Below are positions 11,698 through 22,033 of a DNA stretch of 64,000 nucleotides, piece after piece. A program made the position numbers and the translations under genes. Source of the stretch: Nemertoderma westbladi (lineage: Eukaryota; Xenacoelomorpha; Nemertodermatida; Nemertodermatidae). Where the stretch lies: positions 62,001 to 126,000 of the forward strand of contig JAUCBJ010008798.1 of the NCBI GenBank assembly GCA_032718475.1, in the 5' to 3' direction. Every line of letters begins with the position of its first letter. Positions within the stretch are counted from its first letter, which is position 1. Under the pieces are notes generated by a model. The model saw only the letters and a program-made list of their open reading frames with translations, had not been told where the DNA came from and ran no database searches.

Positions 11698-12075
11698 TAC
11701 AGGAACATTAATCGACAAAGAGCTAGCCGAAGACATATTTGCTGGACAACCCAAGTTCCGAACTAAGCTAAACATGTCCGGCATTATGCAAGTTTGGAAA
11801 TCTACATTAACAGCGGATTATTATGTAGGCGCGTTGTCCACCCCCCAGGACGAACTAGGAGAACATAGCATAAGGTCAGTGAAAATGGTGGCTATAAAGA
11901 ACTTCGCTACTACTCAAGCAGACCTTTATAATTGGGACGAGGATGAGAGCATCCAACATCTTAAGATACCTCGATTCCAGACTGATTATCCTGGAGTGCA
12001 AATACTCATCGGCCAAAACGCGCATGAGGCGCTGGAGACATTAGAGAAACGGCCTGCTCAACCGCAGCCACTACA
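11270..12075 (+). repeat. 403-bp tandem duplication inside the protease
   Basis: Units 11270-11672 and 11673-12075 differ at only a handful of bases (for example ACATTCATC against ACATTAATC). Both begin TGAACGCCC and end CCACTACA. As 403 is not a multiple of three, the second unit is read in another frame. The low divergence says the duplication is young. Confidence 0.95.
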
Positions 12076-12178
12076 GACCTATGCGGTAAGAACTAGAGTA
12101 GGTTGGTACTTTACTGGCCCTTCCCGTAGAACACTCAGAGAAAGACTACCGCAAGAGCAGCGTCTGCCAGGTGAGTGA
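11673..12178 (+). pseudogene. second protease copy and protease C-terminus, shifted frame
   Basis: This is the duplicated DSGST-bearing protease segment followed by its natural C-terminal part (ALRTRLGW-like motif, here VRTRVGWYFTGP). It is read in the frame that a non-duplicated element would use to continue from gag, and closes at 12178. A ribosome leaving the first copy ends at 11697, so this segment is not made as part of the gag-protease protein unless the duplication is bypassed or a ribosome shifts frame. Confidence 0.8.
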
Positions 12179-15100
12179 ATGGGAAGATGATACTAGTGAG
12201 GGAGACGATTTAACTGAGGGAACCCCATACTCCTCAGATAACGACGACGTTCACCAGCTTTTTGATGAGGAGAATACCATCGATCTCCTTAAGGAAAACG
12301 AGGCTTGGCAAAACCAAGTGAACTTATGTCAACTTCTTTATCCATCTGAACGAGAAGCTTATAACGACGAGCTAAATGACGTCATTGAGCGTTGTAATGC
12401 CAAGACTCGAGATGAACATGCCGTACGATTCTTTACGCAAGAGGCGGTAGAGCCCAATTCCTACGATAAAGCCTTATCGGTGGAAGAGGAAAGGGCCAAG
12501 CAGATCCAAGAGACAACTACACGTTTCCTCAAAGATCAAGGTAGGTATGAAGTCGGTCTACCTTTCCGCAAGAGAGAACCGAAGTTCATCAATAACAGAC
12601 CCTTGGCGGAAAAAAGAATCGCGCAACTCCATCGACGCCTTACGGCTAATTCTTCAGCTAAAGAAATGTATCAAACACAGCTGGAGAAATTTATTAGTAA
12701 GGGATACGCGGAGAGAGTACCGGAAGAAACACCTGTGACTGAAAGAACGTATTACTTAACTCACCATTACGTTCCTAAACCCGGTAAACCACATGAAGTG
12801 AGAGTAGTGTTTGATGGCTCCGCTCTTTACATGGGTCAATCCCTTAACTCTGAATTGTTACCCGGACCCAACTTACTTCAATCTTTGTTGGGAATTCTTT
12901 TAAGATTGAGACAATATTCGATTGCTTTCGCCTCCGATATAGAAGGCATGTTCTTACAAGTCAAGGTGTTAGATAGGGATCGAGATAGTCTACGATTTCT
13001 GTGGTGGCCCGAAGGAGACCTCAACCAGAAACCGGTGGAGTACTGGATGACCATCCAGGCCTTTGGGATAATCTCAAGCCCTTCCAACGCCTGTTCGGTA
13101 GTGCGTACCACTGCAGAGGACAACCGAGAGGCATTCTCTAAGGAAGTGATCGACAACATCAAGCGAGACATATACATGGACGATAATCTGAAGTCCCTCC
13201 CATCAGTTGAGGAAGCCATTGAGGTCGCTAAAGGAACGGTAGAGTGCTTAAAAAGAGGTGGGTTTCGATTAACGAAATTCACCAGCAACTCCCGTGAGTT
13301 TCTGGAGTCGATCCCTGCGGAAGATCGAGGGGCGAAAGATCTAGATTTGATCAAAGATGATCTGCCAGAAACCAAGACACTCGGCTTGAAATGGGACACA
13401 GAGCGAGATATCCTGTTTTTCCAGCTAAAACAGCGAGATAATCCAGTTCGAACCAAACGGATTTGCTTAAGTATACTGAGCACTTATTTCGATCCATTGG
13501 GATTTATTAGCCCAGTTATATTGATTGCTCGTAGTTTGGTACAACAAATGTGGCTTGAAAACCACTCATGGGACGATCCACTTAAGGGAGAATTATTAAA
13601 GAAGTGGATGAAATGGGAAGATTCTCTGCCGGCTATCGAGGATTTTATAATTTCCCGTTCATATTTTGGTCATGTTCTCCCTACGTATTCCTATCAACTC
13701 CATGTGTTTGGAGACGCCAGCGATATGGGAATAGGTATAGTAGCCTATCTAAGAGTGGAAACTCCGGATGGAATCAAAGTCGCCTTGGTTACTTCTAAGG
13801 CATTAATCAACAACAAGTTGAAAGTTCCTCGAGCGGAGTTAAAAGCGGCTCTATACGCTACAGCCATCGGCCGGAATGTAACAGAACAGATTGACTATCC
13901 ATTAGAGAAAACTGTCTATTGGACCGACGCTTTACTCGTGTTAGAGTATATAACCAATGAAGTCTGTCAGTTCAGCGTCTTCGTTACCAACAGAGTAGCC
14001 ATCATACTTAGTCGCACGACGATGGACCAATGGAGACATTGCCCCGGAACGATTAATCCAGCAGACATCGCTTCCCGAGGAGCGACTCCAAAGGAATTGG
14101 TAAATACTCCCGAATGGTTAGGTGGACCCGACTTTCTCTACAGAGAAGAAGAAGAATGGCCTCCCCATCTCACAACAGCAGAGATCAGACAGGCCAAGGG
14201 AGCGGAGAAAGTTAAACCCAAAACTCGAGCGAGTAAATCGAAGTTGTTTAAACCTGCGGTTGATCTATCTGTATTATTTACTTCCGGAGAGGATGCTTTG
14301 GATCAGAAACCCACCGCCACGACTAAAGAAGTCTTGGAAATCCGTGACAAGGATTGGAAATCTGGAATACCAGATATCGCGCAAGGACTCTCACCCCTCT
14401 TGCAGAGAGCGATACGTCACTACAGTTCCTGGAATCGGCTCTGTAAAGCCGTCACCTATTTAAAACGATGTTTTCATCATCGTTACTCCGGGACAAAGAC
14501 CAATAGTGATGATGCTCCATCAACATCTGCACGAGTCCATGTTGTTAAAGATCTTCCCAAATACAAGATATCCGACAGGTTTCTAAAGGAGAAGATCAGT
14601 TACCAGGAGCATGATGAAACCAACAAACAGATGCTGAGACTCCTACAATGCTATGAGGATCCCGATAAGTATTTCCTGTTGTTAAGAAATCCGCAGATGC
14701 GCTTAAGGGATCGCTTCTCTAGTACCATGATAGATGGGTTAATACGTGTTGGAGGCAGGCTTACCAACGCCCCATTATCCTTTGACACTAAGTTTCCCAT
14801 ACTCATTAGAAATCTTGACATACAAATCAAGATGATTGTAGATGTTCATAGCAAACTGTATCATGCTGGAAGAGAACGAGTTCTGAGCGAAATTCGAACT
14901 CGCTACTATTTTTATAAACCCCGTAGGGCTCTGAACCAAGTCCTTAGGAACTGCATACCCTGTAGGAAAGCATTCAGTAGGCCTTTGACACAGCGAGAGG
15001 CAGAATTACCTAGGGAAAGAGTAAGCTTCTATGAACCACCCTTTACTAATACCGGTGTGGATTTATTTGGCCCTATTGAAGTATATCGTGCCCGGACTAT

Positions 15101-16058
15101 AGTCAAGAGATGGTGTGTCATCTTCGTTTGTATGACTTGTAGAGCTATCCATCTCGATATGGTAAACGATCTATCCACCAACAGCTTCGTGTTGAGTTTA
15201 CGACGACAGATCGCTCGCTTCGGAACCAGTAACACGATGAGATCGGATAAGGGAACGAACTTCATTGGCGCCAACAACGAAATTCAAGCTTACGTAAAGG
15301 ACTGGAACAAAAGACAGGTGGACGATCAGCTAAAGATAACAGCGTCTAGCTGGACCTTCAACGCCGCCGACGCCCCTTGGTGGGGAGGAAGTTGGGAGAG
15401 ATTGATTAGGAGCGTGAAGACTGCGTTCCACTTTATTGTACCTTGTCGCGCTTATCTCACCGACGAACTATTGCGGACGTTAATGGAGGAAATCGCCGCC
15501 TATCTCAACGAAAGACCGCTTATGCCAGTCTCTTCAAGTCCTGATTCCCTGGAAGCGCTAACACCCGCGCACTTTCTACTGAAGAAACCCGTAGCCATGC
15601 TCCCACGATCGGAGATCACAGACGGAGACGAGTACTGCCGTCGAACCTGGCAACTTATGCAGTTGCTATCCCGTCGTTTCGCTGACCATTTCGAGAAACA
15701 TTACCTGCCCACTCTACAACTTCGAACTAAGTGGTTTGCGCAGCAAGAAAACGTCAGCGCTGGAGACATGGTGCTTATTGTGGACCCCGATCTCCCACGT
15801 AAGCGATGGCAAACAGGACGTATCATCGAGACTCATATCTCGAGCGATGGTTTGGTGCGATCAGTAGAACTCGTCGTCATGCGGCGTAACTTTAAGAAAC
15901 CAGGGATAGTCTTTGAGACTCAACAGCTCAACCGCCCAGTGGGTCGTTTATGTTTACTGGAAAGAGACAGAGAGCTCTCCGGAAACTATGGAAGGCAAGA
16001 AACTCTTCCCACGACCACTTCCCTAATCCAACCCACATCTAGGGACTCCCCAACTTAA
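12171..16058 (+). CDS. BEL/Pao pol: RT, RNase H, integrase
   Basis: About 1295 codons; the frame is open from 12102 and has no ATG near its beginning, so it is presumably reached by frameshift or was joined before mutation. In order: Pao-type reverse transcriptase (VVFDGSA near residue 213, catalytic IYMDDN near 334); RNase H (FGDASDMGIG near 514, WTDALLVLEYI near 580); H2C2 integrase zinc domain (about 890-935, HAGRERV to CIPCRK); DDE integrase core (TGVDLFGP near 962, SDKGTNF near 1026, GGSWERLIRS near 1072); and the DUF5641-type C-terminal domain (about 1170-1265). Together these copy the RNA and integrate the DNA. All catalytic residues looked for are present and the frame has no internal stop, so the pol part could be functional. 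Confidence 0.92.
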   Translation: MSEWEDDTSEGDDLTEGTPYSSDNDDVHQLFDEENTIDLLKENEAWQNQVNLCQLLYPSEREAYNDELNDVIERCNAKTRDEHAVRFFTQEAVEPNSYDKALSVEEERAKQIQETTTRFLKDQGRYEVGLPFRKREPKFINNRPLAEKRIAQLHRRLTANSSAKEMYQTQLEKFISKGYAERVPEETPVTERTYYLTHHYVPKPGKPHEVRVVFDGSALYMGQSLNSELLPGPNLLQSLLGILLRLRQYSIAFASDIEGMFLQVKVLDRDRDSLRFLWWPEGDLNQKPVEYWMTIQAFGIISSPSNACSVVRTTAEDNREAFSKEVIDNIKRDIYMDDNLKSLPSVEEAIEVAKGTVECLKRGGFRLTKFTSNSREFLESIPAEDRGAKDLDLIKDDLPETKTLGLKWDTERDILFFQLKQRDNPVRTKRICLSILSTYFDPLGFISPVILIARSLVQQMWLENHSWDDPLKGELLKKWMKWEDSLPAIEDFIISRSYFGHVLPTYSYQLHVFGDASDMGIGIVAYLRVETPDGIKVALVTSKALINNKLKVPRAELKAALYATAIGRNVTEQIDYPLEKTVYWTDALLVLEYITNEVCQFSVFVTNRVAIILSRTTMDQWRHCPGTINPADIASRGATPKELVNTPEWLGGPDFLYREEEEWPPHLTTAEIRQAKGAEKVKPKTRASKSKLFKPAVDLSVLFTSGEDALDQKPTATTKEVLEIRDKDWKSGIPDIAQGLSPLLQRAIRHYSSWNRLCKAVTYLKRCFHHRYSGTKTNSDDAPSTSARVHVVKDLPKYKISDRFLKEKISYQEHDETNKQMLRLLQCYEDPDKYFLLLRNPQMRLRDRFSSTMIDGLIRVGGRLTNAPLSFDTKFPILIRNLDIQIKMIVDVHSKLYHAGRERVLSEIRTRYYFYKPRRALNQVLRNCIPCRKAFSRPLTQREAELPRERVSFYEPPFTNTGVDLFGPIEVYRARTIVKRWCVIFVCMTCRAIHLDMVNDLSTNSFVLSLRRQIARFGTSNTMRSDKGTNFIGANNEIQAYVKDWNKRQVDDQLKITASSWTFNAADAPWWGGSWERLIRSVKTAFHFIVPCRAYLTDELLRTLMEEIAAYLNERPLMPVSSSPDSLEALTPAHFLLKKPVAMLPRSEITDGDEYCRRTWQLMQLLSRRFADHFEKHYLPTLQLRTKWFAQQENVSAGDMVLIVDPDLPRKRWQTGRIIETHISSDGLVRSVELVVMRRNFKKPGIVFETQQLNRPVGRLCLLERDRELSGNYGRQETLPTTTSLIQPTSRDSPT

Positions 16059-17708
16059 TATCGTTCGGAGTGGGCGTGTGACTCTATTATTTTATATTAT
16101 TTTATTATTTTTATATTTATGTATGTATTACTATGTAATTTTATTATAATCGTTTTATTTAATTTAGTAGAATATTATTTAGCGATTATTTAGTAGAATA
16201 GTGCAATATATTCGTGTTTATTGCGTACGTAATTACTTATATTATATTTAGTGTGACGGTGAGAAACAAGTGTTTTTCTCTTTCCTTACTGTCCGTATTA
16301 TATTATAAATACGTAACTACAGTAAGATGAAATGTCCGTACTTATTAAAGTACAATAAAGCCACTACTATATTCAAGTATTATTGGTAGGCAGAGTATTA
16401 GGAATGCAAAGTTCAGATCCTCGTGTCTCGGCTAAACCAAGCTCTGGGTAGACCTTGGAAACGACTTGCCTCTTCACACTGACATTGCTTCGTGCGATAT
16501 TGCTCTCATACCGTATATTAAATAATACATATAGTAGCGTGATGTCCCTTTAACAGTAGCGTATAACGCAAAATAAATCTGTTAAACCCTTTGACCATCT
16601 GTAATTCTAGTCGATTAAGATATCGCGGCACCCACCGATATACTTGAAAGACAAATTCTAGAATCAGTGGTTAACGTCCCCAGACAAGTTCTGGAATAAA
16701 TCGGTGCCCATCTCAAATATTAATTATTTAATATTTGCAAATCCAATAAATCAAAATCTGTAAATTCAGATCCTTCAACAATTCTAGTCAATTAAGATAT
16801 CGTAACATTTACCGATATTCTTAAAAGGACAATTTTCATAGAATTAAGGATCTTGTGTCCCCAGACATGTTCTAGAATCAAAATATGTCCATTTAATTAT
16901 CAAATAATAAAATTTCAGGGAATAAATTTAAATTCATGCCTTTTAATGAATTTAATAAATTGCCATTTTTACGCAATTTATAACATTCCCAAAATTCCAT
17001 TAATTAATAGATCAAGGGAGCGGAGATTTATCTTATTATGCGTATGAGTGTGCGAAAGTCTCCCAAACATAGTCAATAGCCGATAAAATTCATAAAGTCA
17101 TGTATCAAACAGGACATTGACTATTAAAGAATTACTATTAAATAACATCCCAGATCTGTATGCATGGGAATTACCCTAATTCTACCGCTAGCTTTACATA
17201 ATGTCACCATAGCAACAACCACGCTAGAATTAGAATTGAGTTAAAAGAACAATAGAAAGCTTGTCCCATTGAATAGCATAGGGAATAAATAGCGCACTGC
17301 TAGTATCCAAGGATACATAATAATACAGTGACATTCTGGAAGGCATTGACTAACGGACAAATGGCCCGAATGTGCGTAGTTGTGACCAGTTGTGTGGTAT
17401 TTGTGAGTTTATAGGTGAATGTTACTGCTAAAGTGTGTTTACAGTAGCTAGTCGCAATCGTGAAAGTAACCTAACTCTCCAAGGAAAACCTGAAGTACAT
17501 CTAAGCCTTTGGGACGGACAGTGGAGTGACTTGTGCCGGTTATCGTTGTCGTTGTACGGCTACGTCGTTGGCGAAAGTACAGCGACAGCGGTACATCGGC
17601 GCTGAGAATCTCACACTGTCCGGGGGCAAGGGAGAAGTAGGCAGCGACGCCCGCTCGCCTAATAAATATATAAACTCATTATAATATTGGTGAACTCGTA
17701 TAGCAGAT
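16059..17708. other. spacer between pol and the unknown ORF
   Basis: 1.65 kb with no supported gene. A diverged tandem duplication has a 177-bp offset: ATTCTAG plus GATTAAGATATCG at about 16604, and a related block at about 16781. An AATAAATAG TATA-like stretch lies near 17283, and a GC-richer, CG-containing stretch at 17500-17670 precedes the ATG at 17709. A separate promoter or an acceptor for a subgenomic RNA would have to lie here; nothing decides between them. Confidence 0.5.
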
Positions 17709-20700
17709 ATGACTGAATTAATAGAAGATGATCTTGGTATCAGGGAGAGATATACTCTACCTTTACAAGCGTTTGTCGATAGCTTGATACGCGGCGACGC
17801 TGATCCAACTACTACGGAGGACGATGGTCGTTATATCGAACCGCCAATGTCCCAGGAGCAACTTACGCGTGAATTGGACTATAGAAAATTCACTGCTCGC
17901 TATACGCATCGTAATGGTACGTATATGGACTTCCTGACTACTGGTCATCCTATTGATTTACACGACACCGACGATGTCGACACCGAAAGGGAAATGGTTT
18001 TATTTAAATATCATACCCAGCGGAGTCGAAACGACAAATCGAGAATAGAACACGAGAACTCTATTCGAAATAAACTCGAAAGAGAAGACGTTGAAGAACC
18101 TGATAAACGTAGCGGCTTCAACGAATATCTAGAATTCCTAAGAGAGACCTATCTCAATGTTGCTAGTCAACAAAACCTCGAAACTCGATATCCTCAAGGT
18201 ATACATCCAGATCCTATGATGGAACTCAAACGGCTCTATTTTACGATGATGTATCTTACCGCCGATCGACCACTACCTGTCGTTCCAGATAGCTTCGAAC
18301 AGATGGAGGAATATTGTAAAACTGGAGAGCGATCACCCGCGTTTCCCCTTCAAGACGTGCGTCTTTGGTATTACTGTGACGAATGCCCTAGACCTAACCA
18401 GCAAATCGAAAGGCATAAACATCCGCGGAGACGTTGCGCTAAACACAGTTTTACGCGATATACTTATGGGAGTTTCGAGCGAAACCTTTTCGACGTATCA
18501 CCTACGGTCGCGCGCCTTAAACGATCATTGAATAAACCCATGATCAGAGTTCCGGAATACTCGGTCAGACCTCCTCATTCCCAAGTGATACCTCAAACTC
18601 TCGATCCTAATAGTATTACGGATCCTCCCGAGCTGTACTCACTGTTCAAAGATCTAGTGTTACCTGAACAGTTGATTGGTGGCACTCCGGTAGTGGGTTC
18701 GTTAGATATTCGCCAACCTTACCTCGCTGGACTAGGACGCGGTCATCTAATATCACCGTTTAACCCCTACAACCGTCCTGGCCTCCCTCCGATCCAACCT
18801 GTTACAGAAGTCGAAGAGAGCGTGATACGAAATGCATTGGACGCTATTCGGCAGAAAATCGGAAAAGGAACTTACGATTGCTTGGAGAAACGTAAATTGC
18901 AACAACAAGTCCAAGCGGTGAAAGAACTAGCTTTACCCCAGTTCGATAGAGAAATACAAAATCTAGAGGAGGACATCGAACGTGGACGAACCTACTCCTT
19001 ACAGGAATTCCTGGACGAGCGCTTGCAACAACAAGCGGAGGAAAATCAGCTCGAGGAGAGACATATAGAGCTGACTGAGAGGGAAGAAGCTGCTTTAGCC
19101 CAACCAGAAACTCAAATTCTCGTGACGGATCTCTATTCCAAAACGATCCTCCACCCCTCGATGGTTCCTCATTTTAAAGACAAGCTCTTTGCTACGGTAC
19201 AGCCTCAACCGGTTAATACCGATCTCAGATCTCAAGAACTCATTGCTGACGCTCCTATGATACAACGTCCACCCATCGCGGCTGCTCGTGTCGATGGTGT
19301 ACTTGTTGAGCCTCCGGACAATAGAGCGGATCTTGTCCGTCGCATGGTACACGATGTTAACATACGCGCTAGACCTTTGCCGGACTCATTTTATGGAATT
19401 AAGGATCATCCTTATTACGTCAATTTAAAGCAATATTACATGGTAAAACCGGAAGATCCTACGCATAGTCTGAGGTTTCTACCATTAATCAATCCTCTCG
19501 ACCTTGTCGAACTCGAACAACTACAAAAACATCTAGATCAGCTAGTTAAACTAAACTCATTTCGAAAACCGTATAATATTTCCAGAATAGAGAAAGAAAT
19601 ATTACCTCCGTACAATCTTGATGGATTCATTAAAACTCGATTAGTGCACTGGAATCTTGACGTGTTATTCGAGGAAGAAAGAATAAAACGATATGGAGAT
19701 GTGGAAACCTATACTACACAATGCTTAAAGTATAGAGATTTACCCAATGCTAGCGAATGCGCTACTTTGTGGCATCCAGTGGGAATGACTCTCGAAAACG
19801 CCACTAAAGAATGGAACGAGACTCTTAACGTTATCGAGATGTATGGCGTTGTTACTTATGACAACGAAGGTAGCGTTCTGGTGGGAGAACTAGGAACTAC
19901 GCGAATGATACATATACGAGGACTCGCTGGTTCTACCCACGTATTCACTCGAGCGTGTTCCGACGTGATTGATTATTCTTTTGAAACCCTTACGGAGACA
20001 CAAAAGAAACTTCGACATGGACAATTCGAGCTCGCGCAGCGTTACGTCACCGACACCGAGCGCAAACCGGCCATGGGTATCGATGGATCAATGTTACCCC
20101 AACCTGTGCTCGAAATGTTGTTTAACGAAAGAATCCTAAAAATCGGCTCAGCTGTTTATGGAGATCTCCAAAACGACTTCCGGAATATGGAAAACATTCC
20201 ATACCCTTTCGTTGATACTCAGCTGATTGCTCCTTGGGCCGAAGGCCGAGGTTTCTTTCGCACTATGTATGCCAATACACCCAGCGACATTACTAAGGTA
20301 CAACGGACATCCATCGGACATCTTGCCTTTCAAGAATATGGATGGAATTTCAAAGTTGGAAATCCTACCAATTACCAGCAAGTATATGGAGATCATTACT
20401 CTCGTTTATATTTTGATGGACCATTAACTGCGCCTGGTGCCGTATATAGCTTTATGAGTGTTCCACTTCGCCCTTCCTTAGCTATATACATGATCTTTGA
20501 AAACGCAGCACTTGCCGGTTGGCTAGCCGATGTGTGCAGTCGTACCATACGCGCTCACCCATTAATACTTGGAACTAAACTCGCCAAGTTAGACGAACAC
20601 AATAAGTTCATACGTTTCGAATGTTTCCGGCGCTTTCTGACTCCGTTCCGTAACGTCGATAGTCAGTTCAAGGACCGCGCGCTGACCAAACTCAGTCTGA

Positions 20701-21737
20701 GAGACTCAGCTGCGGAGAAACTGAGTAGCGCTGGATTTGCCGTTTTTCAAGACGTTTGTATACAGAACTTACATTCATCTGTTATACAAAGACCCCGAAT
20801 ACCTACAGGTTATTCTGTCGTGGAAATACAGACAGTGGATCCACTTACTGAGACAGACGCACCCACTTCGTCTATACATCTGGAAGATGAACCAGTATGC
20901 TTGGAATCAGAAGCGATTCAGCCTACAGCTTCCCGGAGCAGTGACAATGATTATGTCATAGAGTGGTATCAAGGTCCACAACGTCTCACAGCGTACGATT
21001 ATAGACACGCCAACTACGTTTCTCGAAAACGTTGTCGATTATGCGCATCGAGAGACCACTTCACCCCTCTAGACTCGAGCGTACCTTGTTCCTATTTCCT
21101 TGAACAACCGATGATGGAAATATATTGTGCTTATTGCCGGCTTAATAACTCTCATATTTTTGCCGTCTGCCCACAATTTATGACTCAATGTCATTACTGT
21201 CAACTTAAAGGACATGAAAGTTACAATTGTCCCTTTAATCGCGATTTAGAGAGTGTAGACGAGATGATCACCCTGCGATACATCCGAGCTTGGGAAGCGA
21301 ACGCGGATTTACATTGCGAATCCCGACATCGCTATTACCCTGGACGAGCTTACGAGGGAGTTTACGCGTTCCATCCTTATCTATTCGCGTCAATTGAACA
21401 GAAAACACGCGTACCAAGTTACGAGTTAATGAAGCGTGTTGGTGAGTGTATTTCCACCAAGTTTGTCAGAAAATACCTTAGAAACGTTAACCCTAATGAT
21501 ATAACCACATATCACCTGATCAATTTTATCCGTCAGGACCCTGAGTATGGCGACATCTTTGTGAACTCGCATCCTGAACTACAGGAAGTATCTCGGCGAC
21601 CATATGAATATCGAACCCGAGAACGCGAGCTGGAGAGAACCATTAAACCGAGAAAGTTCCTCACCACTCACGGTCCACCCACCGCTAGTGTCCAGACGAC
21701 CCGTCAAGGACCCGTAGGAGCTGCTGTCCTGTTCTAA
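17709..21737 (+). CDS. unknown 1342-residue protein with C-terminal zinc knuckles
   Basis: An uninterrupted ATG-initiated frame between pol and the right LTR, on the same strand. I recognise no family. Visible parts: a charged N-terminus with YxxF/L-rich helices (1-215); a Cys/His cluster at about 222-251 (YYCDECPR, HKHPRRRCAKH); a Pro-rich linker (about 280-365); a Gln/Glu/Arg coiled coil (about 385-465); a long globular, aromatic-rich region (about 560-1030); and three knuckles at about 1109-1175, of which CHYCQLKGHESYNC is a canonical CX2CX4HX4C and two are spaced variants. There is no signal peptide or clear membrane span, so it is not an envelope protein. The knuckles suggest a nucleic-acid-binding, gag-like role, but this is inference. 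The reading frame seems to continue after 21737 in the -1 frame. Confidence 0.8.
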   Translation: MTELIEDDLGIRERYTLPLQAFVDSLIRGDADPTTTEDDGRYIEPPMSQEQLTRELDYRKFTARYTHRNGTYMDFLTTGHPIDLHDTDDVDTEREMVLFKYHTQRSRNDKSRIEHENSIRNKLEREDVEEPDKRSGFNEYLEFLRETYLNVASQQNLETRYPQGIHPDPMMELKRLYFTMMYLTADRPLPVVPDSFEQMEEYCKTGERSPAFPLQDVRLWYYCDECPRPNQQIERHKHPRRRCAKHSFTRYTYGSFERNLFDVSPTVARLKRSLNKPMIRVPEYSVRPPHSQVIPQTLDPNSITDPPELYSLFKDLVLPEQLIGGTPVVGSLDIRQPYLAGLGRGHLISPFNPYNRPGLPPIQPVTEVEESVIRNALDAIRQKIGKGTYDCLEKRKLQQQVQAVKELALPQFDREIQNLEEDIERGRTYSLQEFLDERLQQQAEENQLEERHIELTEREEAALAQPETQILVTDLYSKTILHPSMVPHFKDKLFATVQPQPVNTDLRSQELIADAPMIQRPPIAAARVDGVLVEPPDNRADLVRRMVHDVNIRARPLPDSFYGIKDHPYYVNLKQYYMVKPEDPTHSLRFLPLINPLDLVELEQLQKHLDQLVKLNSFRKPYNISRIEKEILPPYNLDGFIKTRLVHWNLDVLFEEERIKRYGDVETYTTQCLKYRDLPNASECATLWHPVGMTLENATKEWNETLNVIEMYGVVTYDNEGSVLVGELGTTRMIHIRGLAGSTHVFTRACSDVIDYSFETLTETQKKLRHGQFELAQRYVTDTERKPAMGIDGSMLPQPVLEMLFNERILKIGSAVYGDLQNDFRNMENIPYPFVDTQLIAPWAEGRGFFRTMYANTPSDITKVQRTSIGHLAFQEYGWNFKVGNPTNYQQVYGDHYSRLYFDGPLTAPGAVYSFMSVPLRPSLAIYMIFENAALAGWLADVCSRTIRAHPLILGTKLAKLDEHNKFIRFECFRRFLTPFRNVDSQFKDRALTKLSLRDSAAEKLSSAGFAVFQDVCIQNLHSSVIQRPRIPTGYSVVEIQTVDPLTETDAPTSSIHLEDEPVCLESEAIQPTASRSSDNDYVIEWYQGPQRLTAYDYRHANYVSRKRCRLCASRDHFTPLDSSVPCSYFLEQPMMEIYCAYCRLNNSHIFAVCPQFMTQCHYCQLKGHESYNCPFNRDLESVDEMITLRYIRAWEANADLHCESRHRYYPGRAYEGVYAFHPYLFASIEQKTRVPSYELMKRVGECISTKFVRKYLRNVNPNDITTYHLINFIRQDPEYGDIFVNSHPELQEVSRRPYEYRTRERELERTIKPRKFLTTHGPPTASVQTTRQGPVGAAVLF

Positions 21738-21955
21738 AGGCCGTTAGACCTCGCTCCACTGAGGTTGATATTAATCAACCAGGTACTTCGACCGGCGGGT
21801 ATACCGATCGTAACCCTACACCTTCTGATGCAATTGTATTGCACCCTTCGCCTAGGAGCTACAGCCCTCCTCGTAAAGTGGCTCGCCCCAAAGAGAAAAG
21901 GACTCTTGCTAGCCTCAAGAAACTGCGTAAACGCCGTCCGCGTAAGAAAGACTAA
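21738..21955 (+). pseudogene. basic C-terminal tail of the unknown protein, -1 frame
   Basis: From 21734 the -1 frame is open to a TAA at 21953. It encodes about 73 residues: Ser/Pro/Thr-rich, then strongly basic (KEKRTLASLKKLRKRRPRKK), like a nuclear-localisation or RNA-binding tail. Codon use and composition match the upstream frame. Either a one-base indel separated the tail in this copy, or a -1 shift at CTGTTCTAAAG joins it. Confidence 0.55.
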
Positions 21956-22020
21956 CTGTTTAGAGTATCTTTAGGTTTTAGAAACTGTGATTTTTATATT
22001 TTATAGACTGAAAATCCCAT

Positions 22021-22033
22021 TTTCTGGGAGCGG
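22021..22033 (+). other. polypurine-tract candidate before the right LTR
   Basis: TTTCTGGGAGCGG directly abuts the TG of the right LTR. A purine-rich GGGAGCGG here is the expected plus-strand primer site of an LTR element, which marks this LTR as 3' to the sequence on its left. Confidence 0.45.
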
